Shown: piece after piece, positions 37,162 to 44,531 of the stretch
How the letters are laid out: the number at the start of each line of letters is the position of its first letter
How positions within the stretch are numbered: position 1 is the first letter of the stretch
NCBI RefSeq assembly: GCF_020532705.1
Contig: NZ_JAJAVD010000004.1
Span: 558,001 to 622,000 of the forward strand
Source: Methylobacillus caricis
GTDB taxonomy: Bacteria > Pseudomonadota > Gammaproteobacteria > Burkholderiales > Methylophilaceae
Reading direction: 5' to 3'
DNA length: 64,000 nucleotides
Notes under the pieces: generated by a model
Database searches by the model: none
What the model was told of the DNA's origin: nothing
Seen by the model: only the letters and a program-made list of their open reading frames with translations
Made by a program: the position numbers and the translations under genes

Positions 37162-37394
37162 GAATGACCATGGATAACATCGATACCTTTATTGAAAAAT
37201 TCATCACTGCAGTGGACTTTCAGGAGGCGGTGGAAATCACCCCTGACACCGTCCTCAAGGACTTGCCGGAATGGGATTCCCTGGCAGCACTGGGCGTGAT
37301 CGTCCTGAGTGATATGGAATACGGCAAAACGATTACTGGCGAACACTTGAAGCAAGTGACCACCGTCAATGACCTCTATCAATTACTGACTTAA
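37158..37394 (+). CDS. acyl carrier protein
   Basis: A 78-residue ACP. The phosphopantetheine serine is in EWDSLAALGVI (S41), with the usual acidic helix before it and the short C-terminal helix (TTVNDLYQLL). Two further ATGs lie at codons 3 and 5. It is not in a fatty-acid operon but is coupled to a sugar aminotransferase and precedes a KAS III gene, which marks it as a dedicated ACP for acyl-sugar synthesis, as in Pseudomonas flagellin glycosylation islands. Confidence 0.9.
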   Translation: MRMTMDNIDTFIEKFITAVDFQEAVEITPDTVLKDLPEWDSLAALGVIVLSDMEYGKTITGEHLKQVTTVNDLYQLLT

Positions 37395-37403
37395 GTTGTC
37401 GAT

Positions 37404-38456
37404 ATGGCCACTTCAACGCTAAAAAATGTACGTTTTGCCGGCATGGCGACCTGCGTGCCCAAGCATGTGGTCCACAACGTCAATGACGTGCCACCGCACC
37501 TGCGTTCCGAGCGTGAGCGACTGGTGCGCAATATCGGCATAGAGACGCGCCGGGTATGCCCGGACTGGCAGTGCTTTTCTGATTTAGCCTATGACGCTGC
37601 CGACAAACTGCTGAACGACCTGCAATGGTCACGCGACGAAGTGGATGCCTTGATTGTAGTAACGCAATCCCCTGACTACCTGGTACCGGCCACGGCCATC
37701 ATCCTCCAGGACAGGCTGGGCCTGGCGCATTCCACGATTGCGTTTGACGTCAACCTGGGCTGTTCGGCCTATCCATTCGCCTTGCAGATTCTGGGCAGCA
37801 TGATTGCTTCAGGAGCCATCAAGAAAGGGCTGATCCTGCTGGGTGACCGATCCAGCTACAAGCACAAGGACCCACTGAAGGATCCCCTATTTTCTGATGC
37901 CGGGACAGCGACCGCGCTGGAATACCAGGAAGGTGCGCCACCCATGTACTTTGACCTCAACAGTGATGGCAGTGGTTGCAAGGCGATCATCGTGCCGGTT
38001 GGCGGTCATAGAAACCCGTTCCAGCTTGAGCATGGCATTGCCCGCAAAGGAGACGATGGCTTCTGGCGCTCAGACCTGGACCTGATCCTGGATGGCCCCG
38101 CCGTGATCAGTTTTTCCACCCAGCGCGTGCCGCCCATGGTGGAAAAGCTGCTTGGATATGCAGATATCCCCAAGGAGGACATCGATTACTTCATCTTCCA
38201 CCAGGCCAACCGCATGATCAACGAAACCATCCGCAAGAAACTGGGGCTGCCTGAAGAAAAGACCCCTTCCACCCTGCGTGAGTTCGGCAATACCAGCGGC
38301 GCCTCATTACCCGTCACCGTCAGCGTACGCCTGCGCGATGCCCTGGTGGCAGGCAAGAAACGTCTGCTCTTCTGCGGTTTTGGTGTAGGCTTGTCCTGGG
38401 GCGGCGCAATTGTGGATGTGGAAGATGCCATCTTCCCCGAACTGATTATTTCATGA
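37404..38456 (+). CDS. 3-oxoacyl-ACP synthase III (KAS III)-like
   Basis: A 350-residue KAS III-type condensing enzyme with the full triad: C120 (NLGCSAYPF), H266 (FHQANRM) and N296 (GNTSGASLP). It would join a short acyl-CoA to malonyl-ACP; with acetyl-CoA the product is acetoacetyl-ACP. Compared with FabH the C-terminal signature is kept (LFCGFGVGLSWG), so it should be active. It starts nine bases after the ACP gene and overlaps the next dehydrogenase gene by four bases. Confidence 0.9.
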   Translation: MATSTLKNVRFAGMATCVPKHVVHNVNDVPPHLRSERERLVRNIGIETRRVCPDWQCFSDLAYDAADKLLNDLQWSRDEVDALIVVTQSPDYLVPATAIILQDRLGLAHSTIAFDVNLGCSAYPFALQILGSMIASGAIKKGLILLGDRSSYKHKDPLKDPLFSDAGTATALEYQEGAPPMYFDLNSDGSGCKAIIVPVGGHRNPFQLEHGIARKGDDGFWRSDLDLILDGPAVISFSTQRVPPMVEKLLGYADIPKEDIDYFIFHQANRMINETIRKKLGLPEEKTPSTLREFGNTSGASLPVTVSVRLRDALVAGKKRLLFCGFGVGLSWGGAIVDVEDAIFPELIIS

Positions 38457-39217
38457 GTGTAGCGCAGGACCCTTTTTCACTCAGCGGCAAGCGTGTGCTG
38501 GTCACGGGAGCTTCTTCCGGCATCGGCCGACAGATTGCCATCACCTGCTCGCAGGTGGGGGCAGAGTTGGTGATCAGCGGGCGCAATCCAGAGCGTTTGC
38601 AGGAAACTAAGGCCGCGCTACAGGGGGAAGACCATCTCGCCATCACGGCAGACTTATCGCAGCAGGAAGGCATAGACCAGCTGGTAGCAGTGGCGGACAC
38701 ACTCCATGGCGTGGTGCATGCAGCCGGCATTTCCAAGTTGGTGCCTTTTCGCCTGATCAACAAACAGCACCTAACCGACATCTTCGACAGCAACACATTT
38801 GCCCCCATGCTGCTGACCAGGGACTTGCTCGTGAAAAAACGCATTGCCCAGAACGGTTCCATCCTCTTCATATCGGCACTGGCCTCCCACAGCGGGGCCG
38901 TGGCAACGGGTGCCTATGCTGCGAGCAAATCGGCCCTGCTAGGCGCAATGCGCAGCCTGGCTATCGAAACCGCTAAACAGGGCATACGTGCCAACTGCAT
39001 TGCACCAGGCTACGTACGTACGCCCATGCTGGATGGGCTTGCCCAAGGCGGCGCCAACATGGATGAACTGATTGCCCGCACGCCGCTGGGCATCGGTGAA
39101 CCAGAAGACATTGCCCATGCCGCCGTGTTTTACCTCTCGGATGCCAGCCGTTGCCTCTCGCGTCACTACACCTTTATCGATGGTGGCTTGAGCATCCCGC
39201 TGGATATCTACGCATGA
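38453..39217 (+). CDS. SDR-family reductase, probable 3-oxoacyl-ACP reductase
   Basis: A 254-residue classical short-chain dehydrogenase: cofactor motif TGASSGIG near the N-terminus, Y155 and K159 in GAYAASKSAL, and FabG-like PGYVRTPML. From its place behind ACP and KAS III it probably reduces the 3-oxoacyl-ACP to 3-hydroxyacyl-ACP. The asparagine of the usual NNAG motif is replaced (HAAGIS). Coupled by ATGA overlaps to genes on both sides. Confidence 0.88.
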   Translation: MSVAQDPFSLSGKRVLVTGASSGIGRQIAITCSQVGAELVISGRNPERLQETKAALQGEDHLAITADLSQQEGIDQLVAVADTLHGVVHAAGISKLVPFRLINKQHLTDIFDSNTFAPMLLTRDLLVKKRIAQNGSILFISALASHSGAVATGAYAASKSALLGAMRSLAIETAKQGIRANCIAPGYVRTPMLDGLAQGGANMDELIARTPLGIGEPEDIAHAAVFYLSDASRCLSRHYTFIDGGLSIPLDIYA

Positions 39218-39813
39218 GCGCCCAGGCATTTTCACTGCAAGACAAGACCATACTGGTCAATGGCATGGCATCCGGCCTGGGACAAGTCATTGCCCAGGCT
39301 TGCAGTCAGCGTGGTGCAAAAGTGCTGCCAGCAGCACAGCCCAGGCAGCCCATCCATGGCCTTGTGCATTGCGTGGATCATGCACTTGAATGCGCAGTGG
39401 CTGACTTGAGCGAAGCAGAGTTGACCAGGCTGTTTCATTCGAATGTGGTACAGCCGGTCATGCTGACACAACAATTGCTGCAAACTGACAGCCTGGCGCC
39501 CAATGCCTCTATCGTGTTCCTGCTCTCCACCGCCGCCCATATGGGTGCCAAGGGGCAGGGGGCTTATGCCGCCAGCAAGGCTGCCTTGCTGGGCATGATC
39601 AAGTGCCTGGCTCTGGAGCAGGCGGCCCAGGGCATACGCGTCAATGGCGTGTCACCACGTGCAGATGAAGCCATCTGGCCTGATGTGGCCAACAGCGTGA
39701 TTTTCCTGTTGGCTGATGCCAGCCGCTGGATCACGGGCACCAGCTTGCTGATCAATGGCGCTGGCTCGGACTCTGCATCCCGCTCGCAGATGGAAACAGG
39801 GGCAGCAGCATGA
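39214..39813 (+). CDS. compact SDR-family protein
   Basis: A 199-residue, shortened relative of the preceding SDR. It keeps a cofactor-binding-like start (NGMASGLGQVI), the active-site pair Y118/K122 (GAYAASKAAL) and the C-terminal ADASRWITGTSLLINGAG. About 50 residues between the first and fourth strands are missing (QRGAKVLPAAQPRQPIHG follows directly), including the cofactor-specificity loop, and the NNAG motif is gone. It may be a second reductase, a partner subunit of its neighbour, or inactive. It overlaps the genes on both sides by four bases, and the start at 39214 rests on that overlap. Confidence 0.8.
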   Translation: MSAQAFSLQDKTILVNGMASGLGQVIAQACSQRGAKVLPAAQPRQPIHGLVHCVDHALECAVADLSEAELTRLFHSNVVQPVMLTQQLLQTDSLAPNASIVFLLSTAAHMGAKGQGAYAASKAALLGMIKCLALEQAAQGIRVNGVSPRADEAIWPDVANSVIFLLADASRWITGTSLLINGAGSDSASRSQMETGAAA

Positions 39814-40445
39814 AAAAACTCTACATCATTGGCGCAGGTGGCTGGGGCAGGGAGGTGCTGATCCTGTTAAGGGACCACGTGGATTGTGGCACAGCCTGGG
39901 ACATTGCCGGCTTCCTCGATACGCGACCGCACATGCTGGATGGTATTGATTGCGGTGCCCGCATCACGGGTGACCCACTGACGCACCAGCCACAGGCAGA
40001 TGACTTGTTCGTATGCGCCATCGGCCTGCCCAATGGCAGGCAATCTTTTGCACAGCCTATCCTCGACAAGGGTGGCCATTTTCTCACCTTGCACGATGCC
40101 CCACTAGGCTGGATCAGTGTGCGTGTGCAGATCGGCCAGGGTGCTATCCTGTCGCACCGCGTGCAGGTGAGCCCTGATGTGCAGATCGGCGATTTCGCCA
40201 ACATCCACAGTGCCAGTATCCTCAGCCATGACGTGCGCATTGGGAACTATGCGCAGATTAGCGCCATGGTGTTTATTGGGGGCGGCGCCCAGATCGGCAA
40301 CAAAGCTATCGTTTATCCCCATGCCACCATCACGCCCGGCATCAAGATAGGTGAGGGAGCCACTGTAGGCGCTGGTGCAGTGGTGATCAAGGATGTGCCA
40401 CCGGGTGCCACCGTATTTGGCAACCCGGCCAAAGTCATTTTCTAG
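39810..40445 (+). CDS. NeuD/PglD-family sugar acyltransferase
   Basis: A 211-residue transferase with a small Rossmann-like N-terminus (KLYIIGAGGWGREVLILL) and a left-handed beta-helix of hexapeptide repeats (VQIGDFANIHSASILSHDVRIGNYAQISAMVFIGGGAQIGNKAIV), ending ATVFGNPAKVI. The histidine in LSHDVRIG sits where PglD has its catalytic base. These enzymes acylate the amino group of 4-amino nucleotide sugars. Its place after ACP, KAS III and reductases suggests that it uses the acyl group made by them rather than only acetyl-CoA; that is inference. Confidence 0.88.
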   Translation: MKKLYIIGAGGWGREVLILLRDHVDCGTAWDIAGFLDTRPHMLDGIDCGARITGDPLTHQPQADDLFVCAIGLPNGRQSFAQPILDKGGHFLTLHDAPLGWISVRVQIGQGAILSHRVQVSPDVQIGDFANIHSASILSHDVRIGNYAQISAMVFIGGGAQIGNKAIVYPHATITPGIKIGEGATVGAGAVVIKDVPPGATVFGNPAKVIF

Positions 40446-40470
40446 CTACAGATCATCCAGGAAACGACTG

Positions 40471-41619
40471 ATGCAATCGCGCATGCTCCCGAAATACTAC
40501 TTGTCGCAGGAAATCTTTGATCGCGAACAGGCCAAGATTTTCCGCAAGGTCTGGCTGTTTGCAGGACTGAGCTCGCTGGTGTCCGAAAACAACGCCTTCA
40601 TCACGCGCAAGATCGCAGGTATTCCGGTAGTGATCCAGAATTTCAAGGGTGAGCTCAAGGCATTCGAGAATGTCTGCCTGCACCGCAGTGCACCTTTGCA
40701 GCAAGGGTTTTGCGGACGCCGCGCATTGGTCTGCCCCTATCATGCCTGGAGCTATGATGAGAATGGCAGCATCAAGCATATCCCTGATTGTGACGCGCTA
40801 TACCGCTTCAGTGATGCAGAAAAGCAATCGCTCAAACTTCGTGAGTTTGGACTGAAGCAGGTCGGTACGCTGTTGTTCATCAATCTCAGTGATGACCCGA
40901 TGCCACTGGAAGCCCAGTTTTCGCCCAAGTTTATCGAGCTTCTGACAGATAGCTCCAATCAATATGACACGGAAGTCATGGTTACGACCTGGCATGCCAA
41001 GTTCAACTGGAAGCTGGTGTACGAGAACCTGCGTGATCTCAATCATGTGCGCTACATACATCCCAAGAGCCTGGGCCAGGCACTGAAATTCCAGAAACAT
41101 GAAAGTGATATATTCGTTGATGAGGCAGCTGACCCGTTAGCTGACTTGTCACCCCAAGGCCTGCGCACGGAAATGCGCCGCTTCAGCCATGCCGGGGCAG
41201 AAGATGCAGAATATGCCCAATCGCGCCAATACGCCTGGATGAGCATGGTGGAGCCCTGGCAGGGCGTTCACGGCTATTACAATTGGCTGGCATATCCCAA
41301 CCTGCACATTGCCAGCGGCACTGGCGGATACTCGTTTTCCATCGAGAACCATATCCCTGTCTCCCCTGGAGAGACAGACGTCGAAATCTATTACTTCACG
41401 GCAAAAAAGAAGCAGGCTTATGCCACCTCTCATCAAGTGCTGCTCACCCACATGCACTACAGCAAGAAGGTGGTCGGGGAGGATATCGCGATCCTGGAAG
41501 CTGTGCAGTCGACCCTGCACCACCATGCATCCATCCCCAGACAAGGCGCTTATGAGACGCAGAACCGCCTGGTGGAACGTTGGTATACCACCTTGATGGA
41601 GACCGATCATGAGATCTAG
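40471..41619 (+). CDS. Rieske-type ring-hydroxylating oxygenase alpha subunit homologue
   Basis: A 382-residue Rieske non-heme iron oxygenase. The Rieske cluster ligands are C69/H71 and C88/H91 (CLHRSAPLQQGFCGRRALVCPYHAW region), and the mononuclear iron site has D189, H192 and H197 in ENLRDLNHVRYIH. It would hydroxylate or demethylate a substrate, needing a reductase encoded elsewhere. The start has AGGA eight bases upstream. It is unusual for a glycan cluster: it sits between two acyltransferase genes, so the acyl chain or the sugar is the likely target. Confidence 0.88.
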   Translation: MQSRMLPKYYLSQEIFDREQAKIFRKVWLFAGLSSLVSENNAFITRKIAGIPVVIQNFKGELKAFENVCLHRSAPLQQGFCGRRALVCPYHAWSYDENGSIKHIPDCDALYRFSDAEKQSLKLREFGLKQVGTLLFINLSDDPMPLEAQFSPKFIELLTDSSNQYDTEVMVTTWHAKFNWKLVYENLRDLNHVRYIHPKSLGQALKFQKHESDIFVDEAADPLADLSPQGLRTEMRRFSHAGAEDAEYAQSRQYAWMSMVEPWQGVHGYYNWLAYPNLHIASGTGGYSFSIENHIPVSPGETDVEIYYFTAKKKQAYATSHQVLLTHMHYSKKVVGEDIAILEAVQSTLHHHASIPRQGAYETQNRLVERWYTTLMETDHEI

Positions 41620-42232
41620 ATGGATCGTTGGCGGGGGAGAGTACCTGGACCTGGTATATCACGCGTGGAAGCAGGCCAGCCGGGAAGAGGATGTGCAGAA
41701 AATCGAGATTGTGCAAGGCGAGGACTATGAATTCGATTTCTCTATCTTCAAGCAATTGAGCCCCGACAATGGGGATGTCTTCATTGCCGTCGATGACCGC
41801 TTTGGTAACTTCAAGCGCATGGAGTTGTTCCGCGCAGCGCTGGAAAGAGGCTTCGTCATGGCATCTCACATCAGCGCCAGTGCCGATGTGGCAAAAGATG
41901 TAGGAATAGGGAAAAACGTATTCATCGGTCCACGTGCAGTGATCAACCACGGTTGCAAGGTGGAATACAACAGCGTGATCCATGCCGGTGTGCAGCTCGG
42001 AGCCAACAGCCACCTGCGCTCATCCGTGTGGATAGAACCAGGAGTGCAGATTGGCAGCGGGGTCAAGGTGGGGGCACATGCCATCATCCGCACCGGCGCC
42101 ATCGTGCACAGCAATATCAAAATAGGCAAGGCAGCCGAGCTGGGATGGCCACAAATTTACAGCGCCGATGTAGCAGACAAAACCGTATACGACATCCGTT
42201 ACGATGAGCCGATATACGTCTACAACCATTAA
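41609..42232 (+). CDS. second NeuD-like hexapeptide acyltransferase
   Basis: A 207-residue protein with a short N-terminal alpha/beta part (MRSRWIVGGGEYLDLVYHAW) and a left-handed beta-helix (ISASADVAKDVGIGKNVFIGPRAVINHGCKVEYNSVIHAG...VWIEPGVQIGSGVKVGAHAIIRTGAIV). It differs from the first NeuD-like protein in its N-terminus and C-terminus, so it probably acylates another position or sugar. It overlaps the Rieske gene by 11 bases. Confidence 0.82.
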   Translation: MRSRWIVGGGEYLDLVYHAWKQASREEDVQKIEIVQGEDYEFDFSIFKQLSPDNGDVFIAVDDRFGNFKRMELFRAALERGFVMASHISASADVAKDVGIGKNVFIGPRAVINHGCKVEYNSVIHAGVQLGANSHLRSSVWIEPGVQIGSGVKVGAHAIIRTGAIVHSNIKIGKAAELGWPQIYSADVADKTVYDIRYDEPIYVYNH

Positions 42233-42244
42233 GCCATCACTCAC

Positions 42245-44479
42245 ATGATGACCAGCCAAGCCAAGCCACCCCTCATCTCCGTGATCGTACTGGGCTCCCC
42301 AGCGTCCAGTTTTCTCCCACAGGCCCTCGCATCAGTGCATGCGCAAGGGATAGCTGACCTAGAACTCCTGATCGGCAGCAGCGTGACGGAGGCCAGCGGC
42401 AGGTATATTGCCTTTCTGGAAACAGATGGTCTGTTTGAACCGGGGGCATTGCAAGCCCGACTGGATTACCTGCAACAGCACCCTGGCACCAGGCTACTCC
42501 ACAGCCCGGTCAAGCTGATTGATAGGGATGGCAACGATCTGGGCGCAGTGATTTCGCGGCCCAAGGCCATGACATTTGAAGCGGCGATCAACCCCATCCA
42601 TCTCAGTGGCGTGATGATGGAAACCGCCTTGTTGCGAGAGATCGGTGGCATAGAAATAACTGTTGCGGGATGGCATGCGGGGTGGCTGACATTTGCCCGC
42701 GCATTACGCACGGGAGCCATCTCGCAATTCCTTGCCCATGGAGGAGCCAGTCACAGAATCCGGCAAGCCCCCACACTGGCATCGGAACAACAACTTCACA
42801 GGGCGGCCATCCGGGATGTACTCGACTGGATGTATGCCGCATCGCCAGATGCATGCACGGCACCGCAATATAGGCAAGGCCTGAGCAGCCCACCCCTTAC
42901 AGCCGCCAAACGCTTGCGGGACTTATCGTTGTTCACCTGGTGCCTGGTGAGCGGTCATATGCAGGAATGTCGCTTCATGCTGGAAAACGCTGGCCTGGAG
43001 GCATTCCTCAATACCTGGCTGGTGGTCTCACTCAAGGAGGAAATCCAGAGGCAGATCGCCCGCCACTACCAGGTCAACCTGCAAGCGCATCCGGGACAAT
43101 TAGGGGATAACATCAAGGCCAGGATGCTGAGTGATGCGCTTACACTAGGATTACGTGATAAAGCTCCCGCAGTATTGCTGGCCCTGTGTGAATGCCTGGG
43201 AATGCCCTATCCGCAGGAGCAGGCCAGCCATCATGAAGATCATGCTGCTGTTACGTCAGAGACTGCCATACCAGCCGGGCTACGTCCTTTCATATTGATC
43301 ACAACATTTCGCAGCCATGGGCCCGCAACAGAAGTCAGCAACTGTAGAGAAATCCTGCTGGGAAATTGCAGCAACCCTTTGATCTACCAGGTACACGTCC
43401 TGCTCGAAGGGCCGATCGACAAGCTGGAACATGGCCTGCAAGCCTCGCAACTCATCGCGCTACGCCGCTTTGTTGAATCGGGCAAACTGGTGTTCTTGCC
43501 TCTCTCGTCACGCCCGCATTACCTTGCCCTGTTCACATACGCCAATGCCCTGGGGCAGGTCACGGCAGCCGTAGTCAATGCCGACATCGTGCTTACTGCA
43601 CAGGCAGTCCATGACATCCAGCTTGGGCGCCTTGCGGACGGACATCCCGTGTATGCACTCACGCGCTGGAACCGGACAGCAACGGGCGACTTCTTGCAGG
43701 GCATGCAGGCACACCCACCCTGGCCAACATGGCCACCTGATGGACGCAGCCATTTTGAGCGACACTGCCTGTCTTACGACACCTATGTGTTTGATACACC
43801 TGTCACCGTGCCAGATGCCCTGGCTGACATATCTGTTGCCACCTATGGCTGCGATACGGCGCTGGCAGCCATCCTGCGCACGGAAGGCAATGTGGTGAGA
43901 AATCCATGCCTCTCGGTGCGGACCGTACACATTGACGAGAAAATGCGTGACTATATTGGTGAACAGGGCCAACAAGACCTGTGCACCAATATCCAGGCTT
44001 TTGCCAAGGTGATATTGGACAGGTATGGATCGCATCCATCCTATGGCGACAGCTTGCAACAGCTACACTTGTTGAACAAGCAAACGGCATGGCTGGGAGG
44101 CCCGGGTAATGCCGATGTCATGCATACCATGTTCCTCAACCTGGGTGCCAGTCCCTGGATGAAACTGGGGAAATACCCGGCTTTTTCTGCAATTAAAATC
44201 ACTATCCCCCATGGTAACCTTGATCTTGTGGCGGCAGAGCTGGCACAAGTGCCCGATGCCATTGAGCATAATCTGTTCATCCACTGGGAGCTGTACGGCT
44301 TCCCCCAGGGCGGCCATATCGCTGACCTGCTGGTCAACCATCCCCAGTTTGAAGCCATCGGCTACCCACTGTTTCGTTATCAGTGGCAGAGCATGGTGCA
44401 TAGGGATATCGCCAGTGAAGAGGCGCAACAAGTAATAGATAGCCTGGGCCAGATGGTGGCTGAGGTCTTGCACCAATAG
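42245..44479 (+). CDS. large putative glycosyltransferase of unknown specificity
   Basis: A 744-residue protein, not recognised as a named family. Residues 10-160 resemble a shortened GT2 domain (ISVIVLGSPASSFLPQALASVHAQG, then YIAFLETDGLFEPGAL, with ETDG in the DxD position), missing much of the usual nucleotide-binding region. After a helical middle, residues about 345-560 resemble a second transferase-like domain (RPFILITTFRSHG, YALTRWNR, SYDTYVFDTP, YGCDTALAAILRTEGNVVRNPCLSVRTVHID), a pattern seen in some uncharacterised bacterial sugar transferases. A C-terminal part of unknown type follows. Twelve bases after the acyltransferase gene. Confidence 0.65.
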   Translation: MMTSQAKPPLISVIVLGSPASSFLPQALASVHAQGIADLELLIGSSVTEASGRYIAFLETDGLFEPGALQARLDYLQQHPGTRLLHSPVKLIDRDGNDLGAVISRPKAMTFEAAINPIHLSGVMMETALLREIGGIEITVAGWHAGWLTFARALRTGAISQFLAHGGASHRIRQAPTLASEQQLHRAAIRDVLDWMYAASPDACTAPQYRQGLSSPPLTAAKRLRDLSLFTWCLVSGHMQECRFMLENAGLEAFLNTWLVVSLKEEIQRQIARHYQVNLQAHPGQLGDNIKARMLSDALTLGLRDKAPAVLLALCECLGMPYPQEQASHHEDHAAVTSETAIPAGLRPFILITTFRSHGPATEVSNCREILLGNCSNPLIYQVHVLLEGPIDKLEHGLQASQLIALRRFVESGKLVFLPLSSRPHYLALFTYANALGQVTAAVVNADIVLTAQAVHDIQLGRLADGHPVYALTRWNRTATGDFLQGMQAHPPWPTWPPDGRSHFERHCLSYDTYVFDTPVTVPDALADISVATYGCDTALAAILRTEGNVVRNPCLSVRTVHIDEKMRDYIGEQGQQDLCTNIQAFAKVILDRYGSHPSYGDSLQQLHLLNKQTAWLGGPGNADVMHTMFLNLGASPWMKLGKYPAFSAIKITIPHGNLDLVAAELAQVPDAIEHNLFIHWELYGFPQGGHIADLLVNHPQFEAIGYPLFRYQWQSMVHRDIASEEAQQVIDSLGQMVAEVLHQ

Positions 44480-44531
44480 CGGATTTTATTTCTATCGAAT
44501 AACTATGATTGCCGTTTGCCAATAAACTGTC

